Assembly: GCF_022809315.2 (NCBI RefSeq)
Contig: NZ_JAKZJU020000001.1
Coordinates: 1,835,001-1,899,000, forward strand
Reading direction: 5' to 3'
Source of the DNA: Mesosutterella faecium
Lineage (GTDB): Bacteria > Pseudomonadota > Gammaproteobacteria > Burkholderiales > Burkholderiaceae_F
DNA: 64,000 nt
Part shown: piece after piece, positions 43,930 to 52,253 of the stretch
Layout: the number at the start of each line of letters is the position of its first letter
Numbering within the stretch: the stretch's first letter is position 1
Notes under the pieces: generated by a model
The model's database searches: none
What the model saw: the letters and a program-made list of their open reading frames with translations, nothing else
Told to the model about the DNA's origin: nothing
Position numbers and translations under genes: made by a program

Positions 43930-45525
43930 ATGAAACTGCATCTGCTTCTCACCACCGCGGCGCTTGCCGCCGCGATCAGTCTCTCGGGCTGCTCGAAGGA
44001 CGAGGCCGCGGCCGGCGCGGACAAAAACGAGATCCGCTACGCGAGCATGAAGGACATCCGCGACATCAACCCGCATCTTTATTCGGGCGAGATGGCCGCG
44101 CAGAACATGCTCTTCGAGTCGCTTGTGATCGACACCCCGGAAGGCGTCAAGCCGTGGCTTGCCGAGTCCTGGAGCATTTCGCCCGACGGAAAGGTCTACA
44201 CGTTCCGCCTGAGGCAGGGCGTGAAGTACAGCGACGGCGAGCCCTTCACCGCCGAGTCCGTGAAGAAGAACTTCGACGCGGTGATCAGCAACAAAATGCG
44301 CCACGCCTGGCTCGACATGGTGAACGAGATCGAGAAGACCGAAGCGCCCGACCCCCGCACGTTCCGGCTCACGCTGAAGCACCCCTACTACCCGACCCTG
44401 ATCGAGCTCGGGCTCACGCGGCCCTTCCGCTTCATCTCCCCCAAATGCATGAAGGACGGCGAAACGAAGAACGGCGTCAGCTGCCTTGCGGGCACCGGCC
44501 CCTGGGTGCTTGCCGAGCACAAGGACAACCAGTACGCGCTTTTCAAGCAGAACCCCTCCTACTGGGGTGAAAAGCCGAAGGCGCAAAGCGTGCGCTGGAA
44601 GGTGATGCCCGACGCGCAGACGTTGCTGCTCGCGCTGCAGAAAAACGAGATTGACCTCATCTTCGGCGCCGACGGCGACCAGATCAACCTCGACTCCTTC
44701 GAAAAACTGAAGAAGGACGGAAAGTACGTGACCGAGATCTCCAGCCCGATCGCCTCGCGCGCGATCCTGCTCAACGCCCACCAGCCGATCACGAAGGACC
44801 CCGTCATCCGCGAGGCGATCCAGCACGCGGTGAACAAGAAGTCGATCACCGAAGGAATTCTGAACGGCACCGAAACGGTGGCCGACACCCTGATGTCGCC
44901 CAGCGTTCAGTACTGCGACGTGGGACTCAAGCCCCGCGCCTACGACCCGGCCGCCTCCGAGGCGATGCTCGAAAAGGACGGCTGGAAGAAGGGCGCGGAC
45001 GGCATCCGCGTGAAGGACGGCCGGCGCTGCTCGGTCACCCTCTACTTCAACTCCAGGAACGCCCAGGAAAAAACGATTTCCGAGTCCATCCAGAGCGACC
45101 TGAAGAAAATCGGCATCGAGATGAAGATTGTGGGCGAGGAGAAGCAGGCGTTCCTCGACCGCCAGAGGTCCGGGAACTTCGACCTGCAGTATTCGCTCTC
45201 CTGGGGCACGCCCTACGATCCCCAGAGCTACATTTCCTCCTGGCGCATCCCGGCCCACGGCGACTACCAGGCTCAGGTGGGGCTGCCGCGCAAGGCCTGG
45301 CTTGACAAGCAGATCACGGCCCTCATGATCGAGCCCTCGGAGGCGAAGCGCCGCGCGATGTACAGGGAGCTGCTCACCTATGTGCACGACAGCGGCGTCT
45401 ACGTTCCGATCTCCTACTCGCGCACGAAAGCCGTGCACAATCCCCTTCTGAAGGGCGTGGGCTTCAGCCTCTCTCAGTACGAGATCCCGTTTGAGAAGAT
45501 GTACTTCGAGAAGCAGAAAAGGTAA
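43930..45525 (+). CDS. nikA: Nickel-type ABC transporter substrate-binding lipoprotein (NikA-like)
   Basis: 531 residues from the ATG at 43930 (AGGGAAAAGAC site); the in-frame ATG at 43855 lacks one. Signal peptide with lipobox LSGC, lipidated at Cys21. The body closely follows E. coli NikA: INPHLYSGEMAAQNMLFESLV, MRHAWLDMVNEI (matching the Arg97 region), LTRPFRFISPKC (matching Arg137) and DLQYSLSWGTPYDPQSY. In the last motif the nickel-coordinating His416 of E. coli NikA is replaced by Ser. Binds nickel complexes, or another metal chelate, in the periplasm. First gene of a nikABCDE-like operon. Confidence 0.82.
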   Translation: MKLHLLLTTAALAAAISLSGCSKDEAAAGADKNEIRYASMKDIRDINPHLYSGEMAAQNMLFESLVIDTPEGVKPWLAESWSISPDGKVYTFRLRQGVKYSDGEPFTAESVKKNFDAVISNKMRHAWLDMVNEIEKTEAPDPRTFRLTLKHPYYPTLIELGLTRPFRFISPKCMKDGETKNGVSCLAGTGPWVLAEHKDNQYALFKQNPSYWGEKPKAQSVRWKVMPDAQTLLLALQKNEIDLIFGADGDQINLDSFEKLKKDGKYVTEISSPIASRAILLNAHQPITKDPVIREAIQHAVNKKSITEGILNGTETVADTLMSPSVQYCDVGLKPRAYDPAASEAMLEKDGWKKGADGIRVKDGRRCSVTLYFNSRNAQEKTISESIQSDLKKIGIEMKIVGEEKQAFLDRQRSGNFDLQYSLSWGTPYDPQSYISSWRIPAHGDYQAQVGLPRKAWLDKQITALMIEPSEAKRRAMYRELLTYVHDSGVYVPISYSRTKAVHNPLLKGVGFSLSQYEIPFEKMYFEKQKR

Positions 45526-45563
45526 CATCCCCGTCTTTCATCCCGCCGCCGGGCGCTTTAAAA

Positions 45564-45579
45564 AAAGCCCTGGGGCTTT
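45564..45579 (+). other. Small intercistronic hairpin between nikA and nikB
   Basis: AAAGCC (45564-45569) pairs with GGCTTT (45574-45579), 24 bases before the next start codon. Such hairpins after the binding-protein gene often protect its mRNA; here that is only inferred. Confidence 0.35.
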
Positions 45580-45603
45580 GACAAGGAGTCCGAAACAGAG
45601 AGC

Positions 45604-46533
45604 ATGGGCGCGTACGTTTTGCGAAGGCTGCTGCACATGGTGCCGATCCTGCTCGGCATCACCTTCCTCGCCTTCATCCTGATCAGCCTTTCGCCCTCGG
45701 ACCCCGCCGAAGTGGCGCTGCGGCTGAACGACGTCGAGATCACCCCGGAGGTTCTCGAGCACACGAGGCACGAGCTCGGGCTCGACCGGCCGTTCCTCGA
45801 GCGCTACGCGAGCTGGCTCGGCGCGGCGCTGCAGGGCGACTTCGGCCGGCGCTACAGCGACGGGCACCTTGTATCCGCGGAAATCGCAGCCGCCTTCCCC
45901 GCGACGCTGAAGCTCGCCCTGGCCGCCCTCGCCATCATCGCCGCGGGCTCGGCCGCAGGCGGCTGGCTCTGCGCGAAGTACGAGGGCCGGGCGCTCGACC
46001 ACTTCATCCGCGCCACGCTCTTTGCCTCCACCTCGATGCCCTCCTTCTGGGCGGGGCTGCTGCTCATGTGGCTCTTCTCCGTGAAGCTCGGGTGGCTGCC
46101 CACTTCCGGCATGGAGGGCCGCGGCTCCGTCATCCTGCCCGCGGTCACGCTCTCTCTTGCCTACATCGGCACCTACACGAGGCTCATCCGCGCCAACCTC
46201 ATCGCGAACAAGACCGAGGGCTACGTGCTCTGGGAGCGCGCGATGGGGCTGCCCGCGCGCCGCGTCGGGATGCACATGCTCAAAAACTCGCTCCAGAGCT
46301 CGATCACGGCGCTCGGCATGAGCATCGCCAAGCTCATCGCCGGGGCCTTCGTCGTCGAGTCGATCTTCGCCTGGCCGGGACTCGGGCGGCTCGCGGTCAC
46401 CGCGATCTTCAACCGCGACTACCCGGTGGTCCAGGCCTACGTGCTCATCATGGCCGTGCTGTTCGTGGGCCTCAACTTCCTCTCCGACCTCATCAACGCC
46501 TGGCTGGACCCCAGGCAGCGCGAGGAGAACTGA
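45604..46533 (+). CDS. nikB: Nickel-type ABC transporter permease (NikB-like)
   Basis: 309 residues. The first hydrophobic segment (RRLLHMVPILLGITFLAFILI) and LSPSDPAEV are typical of the DppB/NikB permease. The EAA loop near residue 215 (LWERAMGLPARRVGMHML) contacts the ATPases, and the end VVQAYVLIMAVLFVGLNFL is conserved. About six membrane segments. It lies 78 bp after nikA and a few bases before nikC, which places it inside one operon. Confidence 0.85.
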   Translation: MGAYVLRRLLHMVPILLGITFLAFILISLSPSDPAEVALRLNDVEITPEVLEHTRHELGLDRPFLERYASWLGAALQGDFGRRYSDGHLVSAEIAAAFPATLKLALAALAIIAAGSAAGGWLCAKYEGRALDHFIRATLFASTSMPSFWAGLLLMWLFSVKLGWLPTSGMEGRGSVILPAVTLSLAYIGTYTRLIRANLIANKTEGYVLWERAMGLPARRVGMHMLKNSLQSSITALGMSIAKLIAGAFVVESIFAWPGLGRLAVTAIFNRDYPVVQAYVLIMAVLFVGLNFLSDLINAWLDPRQREEN

Positions 46534-46535
46534 TC

Positions 46536-47390
46536 ATGTCGCCCGCCTGCCGGAAAATACTGCACAGCCGCTCGGCGATGGCCTGCATCGGGTTTCTCGC
46601 CTTCCTCTCCCTGCTCGGCCTTCTCGCCCCGGTCCTGCCGCTGCAAAGCCCGACCGAGGTGAACCTCGCCCAGAAGCTCGCCCCCTGGGGGTCCGGGCAC
46701 CTTTTCGGCACGGACCAGCTCGGGCGCGACGTCTTCTCGCGCCTGATCTTCGGCATCCGCACCACGCTCTTCTGGTCGCTCGCGGCCATGGCGGGCACGC
46801 TCGCCGCTGGGGCCCTGTACGGAGCCGCGGCCGGCTTTTTCCGCGGCCGCACCGACTCCGTCATGATGCGGATCTGCGACGTCTTCATGTCGTTTCCGAG
46901 CGAGGTGCTCACCCTTGCGATCGTGGGCCTCATGGGCCCGGGCATCACGAACATGGTCCTCGCCTGCATTCTCGCCAAATGGGCCTGGTACGCCCGCATG
47001 ACCCGCGGGATCGTGCGCCGCTACACCTCCTGCGGCTACACGGACTTCGCCCGCGTGGCGGGCGCGGGGCCGCTCGCGATCATCACCGGGCACCTGCTGC
47101 CCGGGGCGGCCGGGGAGCTGCTCGTGCTCTGCACGGTGGACGCGGGCAGCGTCATCCTGCTCATCTCGACGCTGTCGTTTCTCGGGCTCGGAGTCCAGCC
47201 GCCTGATCCCGAGTGGGGCATGATGCTCGCCGAGGCGAAGGAAGTGCTCTCGCTCTACCCCGGGCAGATGGTGCCCCCGGGACTCACCGTGATGGCCACG
47301 GTGGCCGCCTTCAACTACCTGGGCGACGCACTCCGCGACGCGCTCGACCCGAAGCACGTCTCAGGAGGAGCCTCTCATGACGCTGCTTGA
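46536..47390 (+). CDS. nikC: Nickel-type ABC transporter permease (NikC-like)
   Basis: 284 residues from the ATG at 46536, two bases after the nikB stop. HLFGTDQLGRDVFSRLIFGIRTTL is the hallmark N-terminal block of DppC/NikC permeases. The EAA-type loop is YTDFARVAGAGPLAIITGHLLPG. SFLGLGVQPPDPEWGMMLAEAK is the conserved C-terminal block. Overlaps the next ATPase gene by 14 bases. Partner of the NikB-like protein in the membrane channel. Confidence 0.85.
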   Translation: MSPACRKILHSRSAMACIGFLAFLSLLGLLAPVLPLQSPTEVNLAQKLAPWGSGHLFGTDQLGRDVFSRLIFGIRTTLFWSLAAMAGTLAAGALYGAAAGFFRGRTDSVMMRICDVFMSFPSEVLTLAIVGLMGPGITNMVLACILAKWAWYARMTRGIVRRYTSCGYTDFARVAGAGPLAIITGHLLPGAAGELLVLCTVDAGSVILLISTLSFLGLGVQPPDPEWGMMLAEAKEVLSLYPGQMVPPGLTVMATVAAFNYLGDALRDALDPKHVSGGASHDAA

Positions 47391-48177
47391 AGTCCGGGGC
47401 CTCGGCGTCGCGCTCGAGCGCACGGGGCGGCCCCTCGTCGAGGACGTTTCCTACGACCTCTCCGAGCACGAGTGCCTGGGCGTCGTGGGCGAAAGCGGCA
47501 GCGGCAAGTCGCTCGCGTCGCTCGCGCTTCTGGGGCTGCTCCCCGCGGGGCTGCGCGCCTCGGGGCGCGCCCGGTTTGAAGGCCGGGAGATCCTTGAGGC
47601 GCCCGCGGCCGCCCGCGCGGCCCTGCGCGGCAGAGTGTTCGGCTACATCCCGCAGCAGGCCTCCGGGGCGTTCGACCCCCTCACCCGCGTGGGCCCGCAG
47701 CTCCTTGAGGCGGCGCGCTTCGCCTTTCCGGACAAAACCGAGGCGGAGCTGCGCGAAGAGGCCGAGTCGCTGCTTTCCCGCCTGAAGTTCAAGAATCCCA
47801 GGGAGACGCTCGCGCACTATCCCTTCGAGCTTTCGGGCGGCATGGCGCAGCGCGCGCTCATCGCCGCGGCGCTGCTGCTGCACCCCCGGGTCCTCGTGGC
47901 CGACGAACCCACCTCGGCGCTTGACGCCGTGAGCCAGAAGAGCGTGATCGACATCCTCGGGCGCGTCCGCGCGGAAACGGGCTGCGCGCTCGTCTTCATC
48001 TCCCACGACCTCGCGGCGGTCCAGGCGCTCGCTGACCGGGTGATCGTCATGGAAAAAGGCCGGGTTGTGGAGTCGGGCGGCGTCGAGCTCTTCGGCCATC
48101 CCTCGCATCCCTATACGCGGCGGCTTGTCGAAACCCGGCGGGCCCTGTCGCGGCATTTCCTGGAGGCCCTGCGATGA
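47377..48177 (+). CDS. nikD: Nickel-type ABC transporter ATPase (NikD-like)
   Basis: 266 residues. Walker A GESGSGKS, Q-loop YIPQQASGAFDP, ABC signature LSGGMAQR, Walker B VLVADEP and the switch His in FISHDLA are complete. A C-terminal HPSHPYTRRLVETR segment is typical of the OppD/DppD/NikD group. Overlaps nikC by 14 bases and nikE by four, showing translational coupling. Confidence 0.87.
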   Translation: MTLLEVRGLGVALERTGRPLVEDVSYDLSEHECLGVVGESGSGKSLASLALLGLLPAGLRASGRARFEGREILEAPAAARAALRGRVFGYIPQQASGAFDPLTRVGPQLLEAARFAFPDKTEAELREEAESLLSRLKFKNPRETLAHYPFELSGGMAQRALIAAALLLHPRVLVADEPTSALDAVSQKSVIDILGRVRAETGCALVFISHDLAAVQALADRVIVMEKGRVVESGGVELFGHPSHPYTRRLVETRRALSRHFLEALR

Positions 48178-48923
48178 GCGCCTTCATTCAGGTCTCGCAC
48201 CTTGCCAAGTCCCGGAGGCTGCCCGGAGGCTTTTTTTCCAACCGCCGCAGGCCCGTGCTCAGAGACGTGAGCTTTGAGATCGGCCGGGGCGAGGCCCTCG
48301 CGCTCCTCGGCCCCTCGGGAGAGGGCAAGAGCACCATCTCGCGGATTCTGCTCGGGCTCGAGGAGCACGACTCCGGCTCGATTCTGATCGAAGGCGTCGA
48401 GGCCCCGCGCTGGAGAAAGGAACACCCGGGCGAAATGAGCGCGGTCTTCCAGGACTACACCTCTTCGTCCGATCCCCGCTGGAGCATCGGGCGCATCATC
48501 GCCGAGCCGCTCGCCGTGCGGGGCGAAAAGGCGGACAAGGCCGTGCCCGGGCTCCTCGCCCGGGTGGGGCTGGCCGCGGAGATCGCCCGGCGCCGGCCCC
48601 ACGAGCTCTCGGGCGGGCAGATGCAGCGCGTCTGCATCGCCCGCGCGATCTCGACGCGCCCCCGCTTCATCGTCTTCGACGAGGCGGTGAGCTCGCTCGA
48701 CGCCTCGGTGCAGACCGACATCCTCGAGCTGATCGCGGGCCTCAAGGGCGACATGACGTTTCTCTTCATCACGCACGACATCCAGGCCGCGGCCTTCCTC
48801 TGCCCGAGGCTCCTTTTCCTCGAGGGCGGCTCGATCGCGGAGTCGCTCACGCTCTCCGAGCTCCGGAACGCCCGCAGCCGCTGCGCCCGTGAGCTGATCG
48901 ACTCGGCCCTGCCCTTCAGGTGA
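48174..48923 (+). CDS. nikE: Nickel-type ABC transporter ATPase (NikE-like)
   Basis: 249 residues. Walker A GPSGEGKS, Q-loop AVFQDYTSSSDPRWSI, signature LSGGQMQR, Walker B FIVFDEA, switch His in FITHDIQ. An insertion near the start (RLPGGFFSNRRRPVLRD) matches NikE/DppF-type subunits. It starts with an ATGA overlap on nikD and ends the operon. The order binding protein, two permeases, two ATPases is exactly nikABCDE. No nickel enzyme is encoded in the window. Confidence 0.87.
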   Translation: MSAFIQVSHLAKSRRLPGGFFSNRRRPVLRDVSFEIGRGEALALLGPSGEGKSTISRILLGLEEHDSGSILIEGVEAPRWRKEHPGEMSAVFQDYTSSSDPRWSIGRIIAEPLAVRGEKADKAVPGLLARVGLAAEIARRRPHELSGGQMQRVCIARAISTRPRFIVFDEAVSSLDASVQTDILELIAGLKGDMTFLFITHDIQAAAFLCPRLLFLEGGSIAESLTLSELRNARSRCARELIDSALPFR

Positions 48924-49101
48924 CCGGAGCCCTCCTTTCCCGCACAATCAGGCAAAAACCGCGCCGCTTTGCGCCGCCGGCCCCGGGCCGCAGCCCCTAG
49001 ACTTCTTTTGAGTCAGCCGGCCGGGGCGCGCTCCGGCCGGCCTTCGCAATCCTTTTTCCGCCCGGGCAGGGGGCGGACAGACGCTGGGAGGCCCTTTCGG
49101 C

Positions 49102-50099
49102 ATGGCAGTGAAACCGAGTTCCCGGACGGGGAGAAAATTTTCGCGGCGCGCGGCGGGCAGGCTCCTGCTGGCGGCGGCTGCAATTTTGGGAGGAGGAAGA
49201 GGCATGATGCAGGAAGCGGCGGCTTCACGCGCGGCAGCGCGCTGGAGGAGGTATTCCGGGACCGGACGCTCGGCCCCTATGCGGCGCTGCTCTTTCCCCC
49301 GGAAGGCTTTCGAAGCGGCCGCACGCTGGGCAGCCTGCAGCTGCTCTGGTACAGCGAAATCGACCCCGATGCGACGGTCGAGATCGTGAACACGCTGAAA
49401 AAGCGCGCCGCAGCGGGCGAACCCGTGTTCCTTCCCCTTTACTCCGAAGAGGAGATCCGGCGCGACCCCGCAAAGCGCGGCACCTCGCTCGTCTTTTTCA
49501 AGGGGCGTCCGGGAGCGCCCTTCGCCCTTTGCTGCGCGGGCGGGGGCTTTGCCTACGTGGGCGCGATGCACGACAGCTTCCCGCACGCCCTCGAGCTCTC
49601 GAAGAGGGGCTTCAACGCCTTCGCGATCATTTACAGGCCGGACGCCCGCAGGGCGATGGAAGACCTCGCCCGGGCGCTTTCCGTCATCTTCAGCCGCGCG
49701 AAGGAGCTCAGGGTCGACACCCGGGGCTACTCGCTCTGGGGCGGCTCGGCCGGGGCGCGCATGGCCGCCTGGGCCGGCACCTACGGCACGGCGCCCTTCG
49801 GGGGGCCGCAGCTGCCGCGCCCGGCCGCGGTGATCATGCAGTACACGGGGCTCTCGGGCGACGTGGACGGGCGCACCCCGCCCACCTACGCGAACGTGGG
49901 CGACGAGGACGCGATCGCGGACTGGCGCGTGATGAGGCTGCGGATCGAGTCTATCCGCGCGCTGGGGATCCCGGCGGTCCTGCGGGTCTACCGGGGCCTG
50001 AGGCACGGCTTCGGGCTCGGGCGCGGGACGGCCGCGGAGGGCTGGATCGACGAGGCGGCCGCCTTCTGGGAGCAGCAGCGAAAAACCGCACGGTCCTGA
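49102..50099 (+). pseudogene. Secreted alpha/beta-hydrolase (esterase-like), frameshifted near the signal peptide
   Basis: An ATG at 49102 with a GGGAGG site starts a clear export signal (SRRAAGRLLLAAAAILGG) in one frame. The hydrolase body (EEVFRDRTLGPYAALLFPPE onward, CCAGGGFAYVG oxyanion block, nucleophile elbow WGGSAGARMA, late GLRHGFGLG histidine) is in another. The frame change falls near 49205-49245. The body frame lacks a good start of its own. So either one base was lost or gained, or the assembly has an error. Intact length would be about 332 residues. It is placed between the nik-type operon and an amidase gene, same strand. Confidence 0.7.
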
Positions 50100-50121
50100 A
50101 GCGGACGCCCTCTATAATGCT

Positions 50122-50150
50122 TTGACAGCACAAAACCTCTTTTTTATCAC
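50122..50150 (+). promoter_or_regulatory. Sigma-70-type promoter of the amidase gene
   Basis: TTGACA (50122-50127), 17-bp spacer, TATCAC (50145-50150), 50 bp before the start codon at 50200. A GGCCCC-GGGTCC hairpin with a T5 tail (50151-50176) follows immediately and could be a leader attenuator or the terminator of the upstream gene. Confidence 0.55.
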
Positions 50151-50199
50151 CGGCCCCCTTTCTTCCGGGTCCGGCCTTTTTCTGAACAAGGAGAAGCCG

Positions 50200-51474
50200 A
50201 TGGCTGAGCAGCTTCTGAGAGAAGGCGCGGCGGATTTCGCCCGCAAAGTGTTCGATGACGTGAGGGAGTTCTCTAAGGACCCCGTGATCGGCATCTCGCG
50301 CCAGGGCTACAGCGAGAAGGAAAACAAGGTCCACGAGTACGTGAAGGCCTGGGGCCGCAGCATGGGGCTTGAGGAGAAGGTGGACCGCTGCGGCAACCTC
50401 TTTCTCACGCTGCCCGGGCGCGACCGGTCGCTGCCCTGCTACATGACGGGCTCGCACGGCGACAGCGTCCCGCAGGGCGGGCACTACGACGGGCTCGCGG
50501 GCGTCGTGGCCGGCATGACCGTGATCTACTGGCTTAAAAAGAAGGGCGTGACGCTGAAGCGCGACCTCACGCTCGTCGTCTTCCGCATGGAGGAGAGCTC
50601 CTGGTTCGGCAAGGCCTACGTGGGGTCGCTTGCGATGACCGGGCAGCTCACCCGCGCCGACCTCGCGCTGCGGCACCGCAGCAAGGACCAGACGCTCGCC
50701 GACGCGGTGCGCGAGGCGGGCTTTGACCCCGAGGACATGGTGAAGACCGAGCCCTCGATCGACCTGTCGAGGATCGCCGCCTTCACGGAGCTGCACATCG
50801 AGCAGGGCCCGACCCTCGACTCGAACCCGAAGGCGCGCGTGGGGATCGTGACCGGAATCCGCGGCAACCTCCGCCACAAGCTCTGCCGCTGTCTTGGCGT
50901 CACGGCCCATTCCGGCGCGGTCGACAAGCGCTACCGCCACGACGCGGTCATGGCCACCGCGGAACTTCTGTCCCGGATGGAGCGGCACTGGGACGCCTGG
51001 CTCGCGCGCGGCGAGGACCTCGTCTTCACCACCGGGGTGCTCAGCACCGCAAAGTCCGCGGCTATCTCCGTGATCCCGGGCGAGGTGAGCTTCACGCTCG
51101 ACATCCGCAGCCTCTCGATGGACACGCTCAAACGCTTCCTCGCGCTCTTTGAGGCCGAGGCGGCCGCCGTCGGGGCCGACCGGGGCGTGAAGTTCGAGTT
51201 CGACAAGACGCTTGCCACGCAGCCCTCGAAGCTCGACCCGGAGCTCGCCGCGCACCTCGAGGAGTCGGCCCGCAGGGCCGGGGTCGCCGTGGTGCGGCTG
51301 CCTTCCGGCGCGGGCCACGACACGGCCGTGCTCTCGAACAAGGGCATCCCCGCCTCGATGATCTTCGTCGCGAACCAGGACGGCTCGCACAACCCCTATG
51401 AAAAGATGAAGCTCGAGGACTTCATGCTGGGGGTCGAGGTGCTCTACGCCTCGATCGCCTCCTACGACGACTAA
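50200..51474 (+). CDS. Zn-dependent hydantoinase/carbamoylase-family amidase (M20)
   Basis: 424 residues from the ATG at 50200 (AAGGAG site); the in-frame start at 50122 lies in the promoter. Landmarks of the N-carbamoyl-amino-acid amidohydrolase / allantoate amidohydrolase group: GSHGDSVPQGGHYDGLAGV (metal ligands), FRMEESSWFGKAYVGS, ELHIEQGPTLD, GVTAHSGA, and the late GAGHDTAVLSNKGIPASMIF with DGSHNPYE. Cytoplasmic. Substrate could be a carbamoyl amino acid, allantoate or ureidoglycolate; not decided. No hydantoinase or ureide gene is adjacent. Confidence 0.87.
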   Translation: MAEQLLREGAADFARKVFDDVREFSKDPVIGISRQGYSEKENKVHEYVKAWGRSMGLEEKVDRCGNLFLTLPGRDRSLPCYMTGSHGDSVPQGGHYDGLAGVVAGMTVIYWLKKKGVTLKRDLTLVVFRMEESSWFGKAYVGSLAMTGQLTRADLALRHRSKDQTLADAVREAGFDPEDMVKTEPSIDLSRIAAFTELHIEQGPTLDSNPKARVGIVTGIRGNLRHKLCRCLGVTAHSGAVDKRYRHDAVMATAELLSRMERHWDAWLARGEDLVFTTGVLSTAKSAAISVIPGEVSFTLDIRSLSMDTLKRFLALFEAEAAAVGADRGVKFEFDKTLATQPSKLDPELAAHLEESARRAGVAVVRLPSGAGHDTAVLSNKGIPASMIFVANQDGSHNPYEKMKLEDFMLGVEVLYASIASYDD

Positions 51475-51498
51475 AGCCCTCTGGCTTTCAAGGGCTTC

Positions 51499-51536
51499 AG
51501 GCCCGGGTTCCGGATCGCTCCGGCCCGGGCCTTTCT
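51499..51536 (+). terminator. Intrinsic terminator of the amidase gene
   Basis: AGGCCCGGG (51499-51507) pairs with CCCGGGCCT (51524-51532), followed by TTCT. Confidence 0.7.
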
Positions 51537-51629
51537 GCGCTCCGGGCTTTTCATTGATATTTTTATTGTATTTTTCAAAAAAAGATTAATATAAGGATAT
51601 CCGCGTTTTCTCCCAATGAGGAATTCAAC

Positions 51630-52253
51630 ATGGATGGAAAGCCAGACAACGCCCCCTCCCCTCGCGGGGGAAGCCGCCCGGGGGCCGGGCGCAAGAAAGG
51701 CGGGGGGCTGCACCTGACCGAGTCGATCCAGGTGAGCGTCACCCCGGAGCAGAAGAAGGTCTTCACGGCGCTCGGGGGCACCAAGTGGATCCGCTCGGTG
51801 ATCGACCGGAGGCTCAACGCCCTGCCGCCCGGGGCGGCGAGGCTCTCGCGAAGCCCCACGAGGCTGCGCATCCGGCTCATGGACTCGCCCGTGCACGCGG
51901 GGTTCCCGTCGCCCGCGACCGACTACGTCCAGGACGAGATCGACCCGGTCTCGATGCTGACCGATCACGCCGAGAGCACCTTTTTCCTGCGCACCGAGGG
52001 CGAGTCCATGATCGGCGCGGGCATCTTCCCGGGCGACCTGCTCGTCGTGGACCGGGCGCTCGAGCCGCGCAGCGGCGACGTCGTGATCGCGAACGTGAAC
52101 AACGAGTTCACGGTGAAGCGCTACTACCGCAGGGGCGGCGTCCTGGAGCTGCGGCCTGAGAACCCGGACTTCCCGGTGCTGCGGCCCCGGGAGGGCGACG
52201 AGTGGTCGATCGTGGGCGTGGTCACCCGCTCGGTGCACCCGTTCCGCAAATGA
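51630..52253 (+). CDS. umuD: UmuD-type autoproteolytic polymerase V subunit with N-terminal extension
   Basis: 207 residues, about 65 longer than E. coli UmuD. Residues 88-207 are UmuD: cleavage site Ala90-Gly91 in HAGFPSPATDYVQDEID, catalytic Ser126 in RTEGESMIGAGI, Lys163 in EFTVKRYY. The extension (residues 12-65) holds GGSRPGAGRKKGG followed by ESIQVSVTPEQKKVFTAL and WIRSVIDRRL, which looks like a ribbon-helix-helix DNA-binding unit. The ATG overlaps umuC's start region through ATGA at its stop. AT-rich upstream DNA (51550-51610) holds no CTGT-N8-ACAG SOS box that I can see. Role: SOS translesion synthesis, possibly with self-regulation. Confidence 0.87.
   Translation: MDGKPDNAPSPRGGSRPGAGRKKGGGLHLTESIQVSVTPEQKKVFTALGGTKWIRSVIDRRLNALPPGAARLSRSPTRLRIRLMDSPVHAGFPSPATDYVQDEIDPVSMLTDHAESTFFLRTEGESMIGAGIFPGDLLVVDRALEPRSGDVVIANVNNEFTVKRYYRRGGVLELRPENPDFPVLRPREGDEWSIVGVVTRSVHPFRK

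Noticed and set aside
51540..51629. LexA (SOS) box before umuD
   Set aside because: No CTGT-N8-ACAG pattern seen; only AT-rich promoter-like sequence.
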